Shown piece by piece: positions 44,195 to 53,877 of a stretch of DNA of 64,000 nt. The position numbers were made by a program, and so were the translations under genes. The stretch is taken from contig NZ_CP101156.1 in assembly GCF_024298845.1 (NCBI RefSeq), forward strand, positions 1,922,001 through 1,986,000. Direction: 5' to 3'. The notes beneath the pieces were generated by a model. The model ran no database searches. It was not told the DNA's origin and saw nothing but the letters and a program-made list of their open reading frames with translations. Each line of letters starts with the position of its first letter. The stretch's first letter is position 1. Origin of the DNA: Natronosalvus amylolyticus (GTDB taxonomy: Archaea > Halobacteriota > Halobacteria > Halobacteriales > Natrialbaceae).

Positions 44195-44614
44195 ATGCCG
44201 ACGATATTCAGTCAGATCGCCGCAGGCGAGATTCCCGCTCGAGTCGTGTACGAAGACGAGACGACGATGGCGTTTCTCGACGCCACGCCGCTCGCTCCCG
44301 GGCACACCCTCGTCATCCCGAAAGACGAGTATCCCCGATTGAACGACGTGCCCGCAGACGTCGCGAACGACCTGTACGCGACGATTCACCAGCTCGTGCC
44401 AGCCGTCGAGGCAGCCGTCGACGCGGACGCGAGCACCGTCGCGTTCAACAACGGGGAAGCGGCCGGACAGGAAGTGCCCCACGTCCACTGTCACATTCTG
44501 CCTCGGTTCGAAGGTGACGGCGGGAGTAACGTCCACGGCATTGCAGGCGACCTTCCCGACCTCTCGGATGACGAACTCGATTCGATCGCCGAGGATATCG
44601 AGTCTCGGGCCTGA
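44195..44614 (+). CDS. HIT-family nucleotide hydrolase/transferase
   Basis: A 139-residue histidine-triad protein: MPTIFSQIAAGEIPARVVYED at the start and the triad HVHCHILPR near residue 98. HIT proteins hydrolyse nucleoside phosphoramidates or dinucleoside polyphosphates. The ATG at 44195 is chosen over a TTG six bases upstream because TTCTTAGG lies about 27 nt before it. Stands alone. Confidence 0.92.
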   Translation: MPTIFSQIAAGEIPARVVYEDETTMAFLDATPLAPGHTLVIPKDEYPRLNDVPADVANDLYATIHQLVPAVEAAVDADASTVAFNNGEAAGQEVPHVHCHILPRFEGDGGSNVHGIAGDLPDLSDDELDSIAEDIESRA

Positions 44615-44823
44615 GTGAATCGAACCGATAGTGATTCTCGAGTTCGACCCACACGTCGACGCGTGACGGAGTACTGAAAGCGAGTTTTACGTCGGGGCGA
44701 CCGAGTCGGTCACACGACGAACTGACCGTTCCCGAGATGCAGGCAACTCGCGTCCCAACGCACAACCGACGGCTCGAGACACCCGCCGAGAAGGTTTTAT
44801 CTCTCGAGTGTGAGCCTCGAGGT

Positions 44824-45063
44824 ATGCTTGGACTCGCCGGATTTGCCGAACGCTTCCGGGCCCATCCGGTCGCCGCCACCATCGAACTCGCCAGCTTTCT
44901 GGGCTGTTTTGTATTGGCGATTGGAACGTTTGTCGCCATCTCGAGTGGAGCACCCACCGGTTCGCCCGGTGACGACTGGCTCTGGCTGGCCGTCATCGCC
45001 GGTGGCGGCGTTTTCGTCGTCTTCTGGACGGCACTCGTCCCACTATACGAGCGAGGGCTGTAG
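44824..45063 (+). CDS. Small two-helix membrane protein (79 residues)
   Basis: A 79-residue protein starting MLGLAGFAERFRAHP with two hydrophobic helices separated by a Gly/Pro-rich, acidic turn (SGAPTGSPGDDW). A TTTTATCT box at 44795-44802 sits about 27 nt before the ATG, fixing the start and a leaderless mRNA. No family recognised. Confidence 0.65.
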   Translation: MLGLAGFAERFRAHPVAATIELASFLGCFVLAIGTFVAISSGAPTGSPGDDWLWLAVIAGGGVFVVFWTALVPLYERGL

Positions 45064-45222
45064 CCAGCGTTCGACGAACGGTGTGAGAAGCGATCGTCAG
45101 CGCCCGTATTTCACGGAAACCCACTGAACACCGTACTGTCGGCGGACTCGAGGCCACCGGCGCCCGTTGACGAGGACCGGCAGCTACAAAGTCTCGGACC
45201 ACAACAGGTTTCGACAGAAGCG

Positions 45223-45666
45223 ATGTCCGAGGACGTTACGGGAACTGATGACCGAGACGGAGCCGAGCGGGCCGACGCGCGAACCCGTGATCGGGCCGAC
45301 GACCCCGCGGCCCTGCGCGAAGAGATCCGCCAGCTCGAGGACCGACTGGCCGAGTTCGAAACGTCGGTCGAAGAGCGGACCGTGCGCAAGGAGTCCCTCG
45401 AGGGCGAACTCAAACGCTACGTCCGCTGGCGAGTGCGTCGCGGTCACGCACACGGCTGGGGTCCGTACCTCGTCTTGCTGTACGGCACGGCGATGACGAT
45501 TGCCGCGTTTTACTTCCTCGAGGGGCTCTGGGCCGTCCTCTCGATGCTCGTTATCTGGACCTCGACGCTCGGCGTCTACGTCCTCATGGTGCTGTTCGGC
45601 GCTGGCATCTCGATTCTGAACGTGCCCGGTCGACTGCGAAACCGCGTCGGCGAGTGGCGAACCTGA
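45223..45666 (+). CDS. Coiled-coil membrane protein of unknown function
   Basis: A 147-residue protein: an acidic disordered N-terminus, a coiled coil at about 28-66 (LREEIRQLEDRLAEFETSVE), a basic amphipathic stretch RYVRWRVRRGHAHGWG, then two or three hydrophobic helices. It appears conserved-type haloarchaeal, but I do not recognise a family. Stands alone between the 79-residue gene and glnA. Confidence 0.7.
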   Translation: MSEDVTGTDDRDGAERADARTRDRADDPAALREEIRQLEDRLAEFETSVEERTVRKESLEGELKRYVRWRVRRGHAHGWGPYLVLLYGTAMTIAAFYFLEGLWAVLSMLVIWTSTLGVYVLMVLFGAGISILNVPGRLRNRVGEWRT

Positions 45667-45824
45667 TTGTAAAACGTCGAGCCGACAGAACCGCTCGTTC
45701 GATTGCCAACGGAGAGTCGAACCTCGAGTACCGTCGTTCGGACACTCGAATAAAAGATTACAGCGGCCGGGGACCCGTTTTTGTCCCCTCAGCTACGCCC
45801 TAGTGGCTTCCCAACCCTGAACGA

Positions 45825-45851
45825 ATGCGTGAAACCGATGGTTTCACGCAT
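45825..45851. terminator. 12-bp perfect hairpin beyond the glnA stop
   Basis: ATGCGTGAAACC (45825-45836) and GGTTTCACGCAT (45840-45851) form a perfect 12-bp stem with a 3-nt loop, 22 bp beyond the glnA stop. Its core GAAACCGATGGTTTC recurs at 48033-48051. It may terminate glnA or be a dispersed repeat. Confidence 0.5.
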
Positions 45852-45872
45852 CCGTCGACGTTTGGGAGGGGA

Positions 45873-47228
45873 CTAGAACGTCTCGAGGTACTCGTCGAGT
45901 TCCCACTGGGAGACGTCGACTAGGTAGTCGCCGAACTCCTGTTTTTTGGCTTCGACGAACTTCGGCCCAACGTGGTCACCGAGTGCGTTGAAAATAACCT
46001 CGTCTTCCTCGAGGGCGTCGACGGCTTCGCCAAGGTTCGTCGGTAGCGTTTCGATACCGTACTCCTCGCGTTTTGCCTCGTCGAACTCGTAGATGTTCTC
46101 TCGGATCGGATCGGGGCACTCGAGATCGTTCTCGATACCCTCCAGTCCGGCGTGAATGAGGGCGGCAAACGCCAGGTACGGGTTACACGATGGATCGGGG
46201 AACCGCGCCTCGATACGCGAGGCCGCGGGGACGCGTGCTGCCGGTTTGCGGATCAGTGCCGAGCGGTTGCGGTCGGACCACGCCACGTAGACGGGCGCCT
46301 CGTAGCCGGGCACCAGGCGTTTGTAACTGTTGACAGTCGGGTTCGAAACGGCCGTGATCGCGGGCGCGTGCTCGAGGATCCCGGCGAGGAACGACTTGGC
46401 GGTGTCCGAGAGGTCGAACTCGTCGTCACCGTCGTGGAACGCGTTCGTGCCGTCTTCGGTCATCAGCGAGAGGTGCGTGTGCATTCCCGACCCGTTGATG
46501 CGCGGGATCGGCTTCGGCATGAACGTCGCGTGCAGGTCGTGTTCGGCCGCGATGGCGCGGACGACCGTGCGGAACGTCCCGACGTTGTCGGCCGTCGTGA
46601 GCGCGTCGTCGTACTCGAAGTTGATCTCGTACTGGCCCTCGGCAACTTCGTGGTGGCTGGCTTCGATCTCGAAGCCCATCGCCTCGAGGCCGTAGATGAT
46701 GTCGCGACGGACGTCGCTCGCGAGGTCCTTGGGTGCGAGGTCGAAGTAACCGCCGACGTCGGCGGTTTTCGTCGTCGCACGACCATCCTCGTCCTCCTCG
46801 AACATGAAGAACTCCGGTTCAGGGGCAGCGTTGATCGAATACCCCATCTCCTCAGCACGCTCGATCGCCTGTTTGAGGACGTAGCGTGGATCGCCCTCGA
46901 ACGGTTCGCCCGTCGAGGTGTTGATCACGTCACAGATCATCCGGGCGGCGGCACTCTCTTCGGTGTCGCGCCATGGCAAGACAGCGAACGTTTCCGGGTC
47001 GGGCTTGAGGCGCATGTCCGATTCCTGGATACGGACGAAGCCTTCTATGGACGACCCGTCGAAGTAAATGCCCTCAGTAAACGCTTTTTCTGCCTGGCGG
47101 GCGGGGACGGCGACGTTTTTGACGACGCCAAGAATATCAGTAAACTGCAGGCGAAGGAAGTCGACGCCTTTCTCTTCGATTTCGTCTAGAACGGCCTGTT
47201 CTGTCGCAGTAAGTTTTCCGCTTGTCAT
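45873..47228 (-). CDS. glnA: Glutamine synthetase, type I
   Basis: This enzyme makes glutamine from glutamate, ammonia and ATP, the main ammonium assimilation step. The 451-residue protein has the GS-I marks: the FDGSSIEGF segment, [10 protein letters not shown] with metal ligands, [17 protein letters not shown] and the Arg-rich active-site region. The ATG at 47228 ([13 protein letters not shown]) is chosen because GATTTTAG lies about 27 nt upstream. It is divergent from an Lrp-type regulator with a 7-bp inverted repeat in the shared promoter region. Confidence 0.96.
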   Translation of the reverse strand: MTSGKLTATEQAVLDEIEEKGVDFLRLQFTDILGVVKNVAVPARQAEKAFTEGIYFDGSSIEGFVRIQESDMRLKPDPETFAVLPWRDTEESAAARMICDVINTSTGEPFEGDPRYVLKQAIERAEEMGYSINAAPEPEFFMFEEDEDGRATTKTADVGGYFDLAPKDLASDVRRDIIYGLEAMGFEIEASHHEVAEGQYEINFEYDDALTTADNVGTFRTVVRAIAAEHDLHATFMPKPIPRINGSGMHTHLSLMTEDGTNAFHDGDDEFDLSDTAKSFLAGILEHAPAITAVSNPTVNSYKRLVPGYEAPVYVAWSDRNRSALIRKPAARVPAASRIEARFPDPSCNPYLAFAALIHAGLEGIENDLECPDPIRENIYEFDEAKREEYGIETLPTNLGEAVDALEEDEVIFNALGDHVGPKFVEAKKQEFGDYLVDVSQWELDEYLETF

Positions 47229-47233
47229 CTTCT

Positions 47234-47253
47234 GGTCGTCTTCAACGACGACC
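47234..47253. promoter_or_regulatory. Inverted repeat between glnA and the Lrp gene
   Basis: GGTCGTC at 47234-47240 and GACGACC at 47247-47253 flank six bases, overlapping the glnA promoter and transcription start region. This is a candidate operator for the divergent Lrp-type regulator or another nitrogen regulator. Confidence 0.4.
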
Positions 47254-47353
47254 TCCACTACTAAAATCCTGCTGTTCCGAGCAAATCTTCTCTCTTCGTG
47301 CCGAAATTGGATATTCGTAAAGTTCTAATGGGTGTAGTGTGTTGGTGAGCGTG

Positions 47354-47812
47354 ATGACGTACGAAAATCTCGATGCAAAGTTGGTGAATGCACTGCTCGG
47401 CGATGGCCGAGCCAGTCTTCGCAGCCTCGCCGAAGAACTCGATGTCTCCGTCACGACGATCTCGAATCACCTCTCCGATCTCGAAGAGCAAGGAGTCATC
47501 CAGGGCTACTCACCCATCGTCGACTACGACGCCCTCGAGTACGACGTAACCGCCATTATTCAGCTCAAAGTCGAGGGTAACGCACTGCCTGACATCACCG
47601 AGACGCTGAAAGAACACCGCCAGATGATCTCGGTGTACGAAGTGACCGGCGACTACGACGTAATCGCCGTCGGCAAGTTCAGAGACACCGATGGCATGAA
47701 CGATCAGATCAAAGCGCTGCTCACCGATCCCGATATCAAAGAGTCGAACACCAGCGTCGTTCTCAACGCCGTCACCGAAAACGAACAGTTCGAACTGGAT
47801 ATCGACGAATAG
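47354..47812 (+). CDS. Lrp/AsnC-family transcriptional regulator beside glnA
   Basis: A 152-residue regulator: an N-terminal winged HTH (about 5-55, [20 protein letters not shown] and [15 protein letters not shown]) and a C-terminal RAM/ACT-like ligand domain (about 70-140). Lrp proteins bind amino acids and control amino-acid metabolism; the divergent glnA makes glutamine the obvious candidate signal. The ATG at 47354 is chosen from the family-like start [15 protein letters not shown]. Confidence 0.92.
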   Translation: MTYENLDAKLVNALLGDGRASLRSLAEELDVSVTTISNHLSDLEEQGVIQGYSPIVDYDALEYDVTAIIQLKVEGNALPDITETLKEHRQMISVYEVTGDYDVIAVGKFRDTDGMNDQIKALLTDPDIKESNTSVVLNAVTENEQFELDIDE

Positions 47813-48205
47813 CGCTCCCGACGCTATCTCGAGTCACCCCACTCGAGATCCCGACATTTCTCGGCCAGGTGCAAGAGACCTAGCGTGTCGTTCGGGGAAG
47901 GCACGAACGCGTGCGATGGAACGGCTCTCGAGCGACACACGGTTCGACAGAAAGAGCAGGCCGAGTGTCTCTGGGCTGTTCGGAAAATCCTCGATCGTCC
48001 GTGACTGAGCGAAGCAAAGCCTCGCGATGTCCGCGAAACCGATGGTTTCGCTCGATAACGAAATGCCCGAGGCCTTTCGAACCTCTTTCCCCGAGGCGGT
48101 TCACGGGGTGACAATTCCTTTTGCCGACGCCGCCACACCCTTTCGAAGCCACACTATTCGAGAGCAACCGGAGCGCTAACACTCCTGGCCCGCAGAGTGA
48201 CGAGC
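47813..48205. other. Intergenic region with a hairpin
   Basis: 393 bp between the Lrp gene and the phosphohexomutase gene. It contains the GCGAAACC/GGTTTCGC hairpin at 48033-48051 but no convincing coding sequence on either strand. Confidence 0.5.
48033..48051. repeat. 8-bp hairpin sharing the GAAACCGATGGTTTC core
   Basis: GCGAAACC (48033-48040) and GGTTTCGC (48044-48051) form a perfect stem around GAT. The inner 15 bp are identical to the hairpin beside glnA at 45825, about 2.2 kb away, suggesting a dispersed repeat or common terminator type. Confidence 0.5.
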
Positions 48206-49543
48206 ATGTTTGGAACGAGCGGTATCCGCGGCCCGGTCGGCTCGACAGTCACCGCCGAACTCGCACTCGAGGTCGGCCGAGCCCTCGCCTCCGACGGCTA
48301 CGAACGCGTCGTTCTCGGTCGTGATGTCAGAGACAGCGGGAAGGTACTCGGGACGACCCTCGCGGCAGGCGCACGCGAGTGCGGCTCGGACGTGATCGAT
48401 CTTGGTGTGGCCGCGACGCCGACGGTCGCCCGTAGCGTCGGCTGGTTCGACGCCGACGCAGGCGTCGTCATCACCGCCTCACACAATCCCTCGACGGACA
48501 ACGGAATCAAGCTCTGGACACCATCCGGGAAGGCCTTCGGCCCCGATCAGCGCGAGACCATCGCTTCGCGAATCGAACGCGAGGACTACACCCTGGCCGA
48601 CTGGGACGGCCACGGGACACAACGGTCGACCAACGACGGAAACCGGCTACACCTCGACGCACTCCAGGAATCCGTCAGCCTCGAGACCCCTCTGGACGTG
48701 GTCGTCGACCTGGGGAACGGAGCCGGCCGAGTGACCGCCGACGTCCTGACCGCCCTCGGCTGTCGCGTCCGCACGATCAACGGTCACCCCGACGGTGCGT
48801 TTCCCGGTCGACCGAGCGAACCGAACGAGGAGACACTCGAGGACCTCCAGGTAATGGTCGGGAGCACCGACGCCGACCTGGGAATCGCCCACGACGGGGA
48901 CGCAGATCGCATGGTCGCAGTCGACGAGACGGGCACGTTCGTCCCGAAAGACGTCCTCCTGGCGCTGTTCGCCCGCGACGCAGCGGGCGAAGGCGACCAG
49001 GTCGCCGCACCCGTCGACACCAGTCTCTCTGTCGACGACGCCCTGGCCGACGTCGGTGCCACGCTCACGAAGACTCGTGTTGGGGACGTGTACGTTGCCG
49101 AACGAGCGACCGAGCCGGACGTGGTCTTCGGTGGGGAGCCAAGCGGGGCCTGGATCTGGCCCGAAGAAACGCTGTGTCCCGACGGACCGTTAGCTGCCTG
49201 CCGACTCGTCGAACTGGTCGCCGACGCGGGACCGCTGTCGGCACTCGTCGACTCGGTCGACACGTATCCGATTCGTCGGGACTCACTCGAGGTCGCGGAC
49301 AACACGGCCGTGATGGCGACGATCACCGACCGCGTGACCGAGCGCTACGACGACGAGGACGTGGACACGCTTGACGGCGTCCGCGTCGACTGCGGCGACG
49401 GCTGGTTCCTCCTCCGGGCGAGTGGGACCCAGCCGCTCGTTCGCGTCACCGCCGAAGCCCGCACGGCCGAGCGAGCCGACGCGCTCGAGCGCGAAGCGAT
49501 GGCGATTCTCGAGGATGCTATTTCGGCGTCGGTAGAGGGATAG
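48206..49543 (+). CDS. Phosphohexomutase (phosphoglucosamine/phosphomannomutase family)
   Basis: A 445-residue enzyme interconverting hexose 1- and 6-phosphates. The phosphoserine loop is TASHNPSTD near residue 93, the metal loop DGDADRM near 235, the sugar-binding FGGEPSGAW near 310 and the phosphate-binding RASGTQPLVRV near 410. The ATG at 48206 (MFGTSGIRGPVG) matches the family start. The FGTSGIRG and GEPSG patterns fit GlmM or ManB; which sugar is used cannot be told. Confidence 0.93.
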   Translation: MFGTSGIRGPVGSTVTAELALEVGRALASDGYERVVLGRDVRDSGKVLGTTLAAGARECGSDVIDLGVAATPTVARSVGWFDADAGVVITASHNPSTDNGIKLWTPSGKAFGPDQRETIASRIEREDYTLADWDGHGTQRSTNDGNRLHLDALQESVSLETPLDVVVDLGNGAGRVTADVLTALGCRVRTINGHPDGAFPGRPSEPNEETLEDLQVMVGSTDADLGIAHDGDADRMVAVDETGTFVPKDVLLALFARDAAGEGDQVAAPVDTSLSVDDALADVGATLTKTRVGDVYVAERATEPDVVFGGEPSGAWIWPEETLCPDGPLAACRLVELVADAGPLSALVDSVDTYPIRRDSLEVADNTAVMATITDRVTERYDDEDVDTLDGVRVDCGDGWFLLRASGTQPLVRVTAEARTAERADALEREAMAILEDAISASVEG

Positions 49544-49684
49544 GAACTGGTGTGCTGCGTTTCCGGCGAGCACCACCCCATAGCGAGCGCTCGCCGGTAC
49601 GCGACTCGACAGTCCTCCACGACACGGGTCGAAGAATATCGTCTCGAGAAGCGGACAGGTCGGCAGTCGGATTGACGGGGGAGC

Positions 49685-49867
49685 CTACGTCAGTGCAGTA
49701 AACGCGAAGTAGACCAGGCCAGCGATGATCGCGAGGAGGACCAGACTGACGAGTAAGCTGACGATCGTCGAGACGATGCTGAAGACGATCCCGACGAGCT
49801 GGAGGAGAACCCAGAGCGCGATGATCGCGAGGACGCCCATCCCGACGAGCTGGAGTGTCGAACTCAT
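49685..49867 (-). CDS. Small hydrophobic membrane protein (60 residues)
   Basis: A 60-residue protein that is almost wholly hydrophobic, starting MSSTLQLVGMGVLAIIALWV and containing two helices joined by Ser/Thr. Short proteins of this type are common in haloarchaea with no known role. Codon use supports a real gene, but no family is recognised. Confidence 0.6.
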   Translation of the reverse strand: MSSTLQLVGMGVLAIIALWVLLQLVGIVFSIVSTIVSLLVSLVLLAIIAGLVYFAFTALT

Positions 49868-50006
49868 ACTCGAGACTTTTTCATCAACACCTATGAACGT
49901 TATGTACGGCTGGCGTGAACGTACGAACCCATCACACGAGAGCCGTATTTAAAACGTCCACATGACCAGCCTCGAGCATAGGGGATCGACGTGAGTGCCA
50001 GCGTGT

Positions 50007-50339
50007 ATGGTCTCCGCCGATGAGCCGCCAACAGCGTCGTCCCCACGAAAACGGTATACCGACTCGTTCGACCCAGCAGTCGGCCCCGTCGAGACGATCG
50101 TCGACCTGGTCGCGGAAGCGACCGGTCAGTCAGTCTTCGAACTCCCGCCAATCTACGACGTTACGGATCCTGATGCCCTCAATGCCCTCTTCTCGAGCCC
50201 TCTCGAGGACGGGTCGAACAGCCAACCACAGCGATTCGAGTTCACCTTCGAGGGCTTTCGCGTGCACGTAACTGGCGACGGCCAGGTGACCGTGGTCCGA
50301 CCGAAACATCCCGCGAAGATTACCGATCCGCTCGAGTGA
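50007..50339 (+). CDS. HalOD1-type output-domain protein
   Basis: A 110-residue soluble protein with the pattern of the haloarchaeal output domain HalOD1: VGPVETIVDLVAEATGQSVFE, then LPPIYDVTDPDALNALF and an acidic end with FEGFRVHVTGDGQVTVV. HalOD1 domains are found in signalling proteins as outputs or partners; the function is unknown. The ATG at 50007 gives MVSADEPPTASSP. Confidence 0.8.
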   Translation: MVSADEPPTASSPRKRYTDSFDPAVGPVETIVDLVAEATGQSVFELPPIYDVTDPDALNALFSSPLEDGSNSQPQRFEFTFEGFRVHVTGDGQVTVVRPKHPAKITDPLE

Positions 50340-50396
50340 GCGGGACGACAACGTCCCCTCTCACGTACTCGCTTTCAGCACCCACTCGCTTTCCGC

Positions 50397-51266
50397 TCAC
50401 ACACTCGCGGGCGTCGCCTCGAGTTCCCGCAAAAACGACAGCAACCGGTCGGTCACCTGCTCGGCGTGTTCGACCCCACAGGCGTGTGAACCGCCCTCGA
50501 TCTCGAAGTACTGACTCGCGGGTAGCTTGATATCGAGCAGGCGCCCGTTCCACACCGGAATCACTCGGTCGTCCGACCCGTGGATGACGAGCGTCGGCAC
50601 CCGGATTTCCTCGAGGCGGTCGCCAACGTCGAAGGACTCGAGCGCACCCAGCTGGGCCTCGAGTGCCGGGTCCGGCGCACCGTACTCGCGTTGCCACTCG
50701 ATGATGCGGTCCAGAAGGTGTGGGTTGCGATTGGTAAAGCGGTCACTGAATACGGGCCGTAGCCGCTCTCTGGTAGACGCACGCGGGGAACCCGTCGTCG
50801 ACAGCAACTGTGCGGGAACGTCTTCGTCAATCGCCACCGCATCGACACCGCCGTGGCTCGTCCCGATGAGCGTTAGCGAAGACGCACGTCGGTACTCGAG
50901 AGCGTACTGCAAGGCGATCATCCCACCGAGGTCGGCCCCGACGAGGTGGGCGTTGTAGACCCCGGCATCGTCGAGGACGGCCTCGAGGTTAGCCGCCAGC
51001 CCCTCGACGCCGTAGCGAAATCGGGAGCGAAGCAGCCGCGAACGGAGCCGACGCGGGAGGCGAGGGACCAATAGCGGTAACCCTGCCTCGGAGCGACCCG
51101 TGCCGCGGGTGTCCGGGACGATAACGTCGTACCCGGCGAGACCGTCGCGTTGCCAGCGCCACATCCAGCGGCCAAAACCGAGCCCGCTTAGCAGGACGAC
51201 TGCGGGGCCATCACCGCGGTCGCGTTCGTAGCTGATCGACACACCGTCGCTCGAGACCCGTGGCAT
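50397..51266 (-). CDS. Alpha/beta-fold hydrolase with an Asp nucleophile position
   Basis: A 289-residue alpha/beta hydrolase. The oxyanion region is LLSGLGFGRWMW, and the nucleophile elbow, usually GxSxG, reads VGADLGGM, placing Asp112 where Ser normally sits. The likely acid lies in GSDDRVIP (Asp232/233) and the catalytic His is His261 in GGSHACGVEH. An Asp nucleophile is the mark of haloalkane dehalogenases, fluoroacetate dehalogenases and epoxide hydrolases rather than esterases. The ATG at 51266 gives MPRVSSDGVSISYERD. Substrate unknown. Confidence 0.88.
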   Translation of the reverse strand: MPRVSSDGVSISYERDRGDGPAVVLLSGLGFGRWMWRWQRDGLAGYDVIVPDTRGTGRSEAGLPLLVPRLPRRLRSRLLRSRFRYGVEGLAANLEAVLDDAGVYNAHLVGADLGGMIALQYALEYRRASSLTLIGTSHGGVDAVAIDEDVPAQLLSTTGSPRASTRERLRPVFSDRFTNRNPHLLDRIIEWQREYGAPDPALEAQLGALESFDVGDRLEEIRVPTLVIHGSDDRVIPVWNGRLLDIKLPASQYFEIEGGSHACGVEHAEQVTDRLLSFLRELEATPASV

Positions 51267-51361
51267 ACGCCCACCGACGAGCGCGATCACCTTGAACGGA
51301 CACGGTCCGCTCCGAGAAACAATCCGTGAACTTAACCACCCCCAGTAGAATATACAGATCG

Positions 51362-52456
51362 ATGAAGCGGCTGCACGCCAGATACCCGTTCCTCGAAGGC
51401 GCCCGGGAAGCCGTCGCGACTGAGGCCGTCGATCTGGCAACTATCGTCGAGCAAGATCAGGCGGTCGTCGACCGCGCCCGAGAGCGCGTGCTCTCCTCGC
51501 TCGAGGACGGCGAAACGGGCGAACCCAGTCGTGACAGCCGCGTCGAGTTGCTCTCGTATCCGGTCGCTCGCGTGCTCGTCTCGCTGGTCGCCGAACGAAT
51601 CCTGGTTCGGAAGTACGCCCGAGCGGAGGCCGAAGCCGCATTCGACCGGTTTACCGCCGACTTCACCGATACGACCGAACTCAAAAGCGTCGAATCGAGC
51701 GGCGTCGATCTCGAAGACCTGCTCGCAGAGTTCGACCTCGTCGACGCCGTCCATCCCATCGGCGACGTCGACGATCCCGATGGCTATCGCGTGAATGTCG
51801 GCGCGTATCTCCCGCTTGCGAGCGATCTCTGGGGTGACGAGTGGCTGCTGGTCAACCGCGCTCTGGCCGACGGTCGGGTGCCGGTCTCCGAAGCCGAACT
51901 ACTGACGCTCGTTCGCGAGGCCGTTCGCGAGCGCGTCGAAGACGGCCTCCCGTTCGACGTCCCCGAGTCGATCGCCGAGAGCCTCGAGCCCGAAGCCCAG
52001 GCTATCCGTGAGGTGCTCGCCGACCTCGACCTCACCCGCGAGATCGATACCGTCGTCCCGGACCTGTTCCCGCCGTGTATGAAGGCACTGCTCGACGACA
52101 TCCAGAAGGGCGAGCACTTGCCCCACCACTCCCGATTTGCGATCACGTCGTTTCTGACGAGCATTGGCATGGACACCGACGAAATCGTCGATCTCTACCG
52201 GGTTAACTCGAGTTTCGGCGAGGAAATGACCCGCTATCAGACCGACCACATCCGCGGCGATACGTCGCCAACCGACTACTCGCCCCCCTCGTGTGCGACG
52301 ATGCAGTCGTACGGGGACTGTGTGAACAAAGACGACCTCTGTGAGCGAATTCCCCATCCAATGGCGTACTACGAAAACCGTATCGACGACGCCGACGACG
52401 ACGAACTCGAGGACTGGCGGGAGGGCAACGCCGAAGAAGAGGAAGCAGACGCCTGA
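51362..52456 (+). CDS. priL: DNA primase large subunit
   Basis: The non-catalytic, iron-sulfur subunit of the archaeal/eukaryotic-type primase that makes RNA primers with PriS. The 364-residue protein has four conserved cysteines: FPPCMKALL near residue 240 and the C-terminal cluster SCATMQSYGDC and DLCERIPHPMAYY, which bind a [4Fe-4S] cluster. The ATG at 51362 (MKRLHARYPFLEGAREAV) is preferred, as AACTTAACC sits about 27 nt before it; an ATG 36 bases upstream lacks support. It is divergent from the hydrolase. PriS is not in the window. Confidence 0.93.
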   Translation: MKRLHARYPFLEGAREAVATEAVDLATIVEQDQAVVDRARERVLSSLEDGETGEPSRDSRVELLSYPVARVLVSLVAERILVRKYARAEAEAAFDRFTADFTDTTELKSVESSGVDLEDLLAEFDLVDAVHPIGDVDDPDGYRVNVGAYLPLASDLWGDEWLLVNRALADGRVPVSEAELLTLVREAVRERVEDGLPFDVPESIAESLEPEAQAIREVLADLDLTREIDTVVPDLFPPCMKALLDDIQKGEHLPHHSRFAITSFLTSIGMDTDEIVDLYRVNSSFGEEMTRYQTDHIRGDTSPTDYSPPSCATMQSYGDCVNKDDLCERIPHPMAYYENRIDDADDDELEDWREGNAEEEEADA

Positions 52457-52512
52457 TCAGGTCGAACCGTTGTCCGAGGTCGATTTCCGGTTCGAAACTG
52501 CAGACTCGATCG

Positions 52513-53757
52513 TCAGACGAACGCAAAAGTCACCGCAGTGACGACCGCTCCGACGCCGATGAGCACCAGACTGGCGAGACCGACCGGTTTGATGAGCGAG
52601 CGGTCGACCGTCGCCGCCAGTCCGATTTTGACCAGAATACTGGCTGAGGTGGCAACGACGACGCCGGCGGCTGCCTCCGTCACCGAGAGCTGTCCGGAGC
52701 CGACCAGAACCACAGCGGTCGTCGCGACCGAGCCGCTCGAGACCAGGCCACTGAAAAAGGCCGTCACCAGAAACCCGGTCGAGCCGAACGTGGCCTGGGC
52801 GGCCGCGGAGAGTATCAGGACCAACAAGAACAGCGAGCCGAATTTGAGCGCGCTACGTAGGCTGAACGGGGATTTCAGTTCGGCGTCGAACGCCTCACTC
52901 CAGCTTCCCATGACCACCGAGAGCCCGATGCCGGCGACGGTGATCGCGAGCAGCGGGGTGCCGATGACCGGCGCGAGTTCCGGCAGGAAAAACACGATGA
53001 TGAGCGTGTTCCGAAACGCCATTGCGGCATCAGCGAGCAAGATACCACTCACGGCGAGGCCGGCGAATGCCTCGTTTCGATTCGATCGGGAGGCGATTTC
53101 GCCGACGACGGCCGTCGAGTTGACGAGACCGCCGACGAAACCACTCACGCCGATGCCTCGAGTGCCGTACTTCTGGATGATGATGTAGTTCACGAAGCCG
53201 ATAGCACTCATGGCGATGACGAGTAACCAGACGACACGCGGGTTGATCGCGTCCCAGGGACCGAGCTGTTCGTCGGGTAACAACGGATAGATCACGAACG
53301 CCAGGATGGCGAGTTCGCTGGCGCTGCGAACCTCCTCTTTCGAGAGGTCCTGGGCGAATCCGTGCAGTTCACGGCGCAAGACCAACAACAGTGAGGAAAG
53401 CAATGCGACGACGACACCCTCGATGAACAGCCCCGAGGCGACGAGAATCCCTACCCCGTAAGCGACCATCATGCTGATCGACGTGGTCAACGAGAGTCCC
53501 GCTTCGTCGGCGAAAATACCTCGAATACCGAGCATAATCCCCTGTGCCAGAACGAGTACACCAGCGATGATCAACAGTGCCGGTAGCTCGAGGATCGTAA
53601 ACACCGCGCCGGCGAGCGTGATGAGCGCGAACGTCCGAATGCCGGCGTCCTTTTCGGACCACTCGCGCTCGAGGCCGAGAAACATCCCGAGAGCAACGGC
53701 AACCAGCAGTTTCACGACGTCGGGCGGTAGCCAGGAGATCCAGGGTTCAGAGAGCAT
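52513..53757 (-). CDS. MgtC/SapB-DUF4010 family membrane transporter
   Basis: A 414-residue polytopic membrane protein. The N-terminal half is MgtC/SapB-like ([20 protein letters not shown] and [16 protein letters not shown]), the C-terminal half is a DUF4010 domain ([19 protein letters not shown] and [18 protein letters not shown]). Fusions of this type are predicted Mg2+-homeostasis or small-ion transporters; the substrate is not established. The ATG at 53757 is family-like. Divergent from the amino-acid permease. Confidence 0.88.
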   Translation of the reverse strand: MLSEPWISWLPPDVVKLLVAVALGMFLGLEREWSEKDAGIRTFALITLAGAVFTILELPALLIIAGVLVLAQGIMLGIRGIFADEAGLSLTTSISMMVAYGVGILVASGLFIEGVVVALLSSLLLVLRRELHGFAQDLSKEEVRSASELAILAFVIYPLLPDEQLGPWDAINPRVVWLLVIAMSAIGFVNYIIIQKYGTRGIGVSGFVGGLVNSTAVVGEIASRSNRNEAFAGLAVSGILLADAAMAFRNTLIIVFFLPELAPVIGTPLLAITVAGIGLSVVMGSWSEAFDAELKSPFSLRSALKFGSLFLLVLILSAAAQATFGSTGFLVTAFFSGLVSSGSVATTAVVLVGSGQLSVTEAAAGVVVATSASILVKIGLAATVDRSLIKPVGLASLVLIGVGAVVTAVTFAFV

Positions 53758-53877
53758 GGTTTGTCGTCGGTATCGAGTACGTCCGTTCGGATATTCCCTT
53801 TCGATATCCTGTCGTATAAGGTATCTGTTCGATGGGCTAGCAAAACGCCCTTTCGTCAGTGCATCAAACAGTCACGT

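Noticed and set aside
46152-47189. Long open frame opposite glnA
   Set aside because: Antisense shadow of glutamine synthetase, rich in Arg and Val and without motifs.
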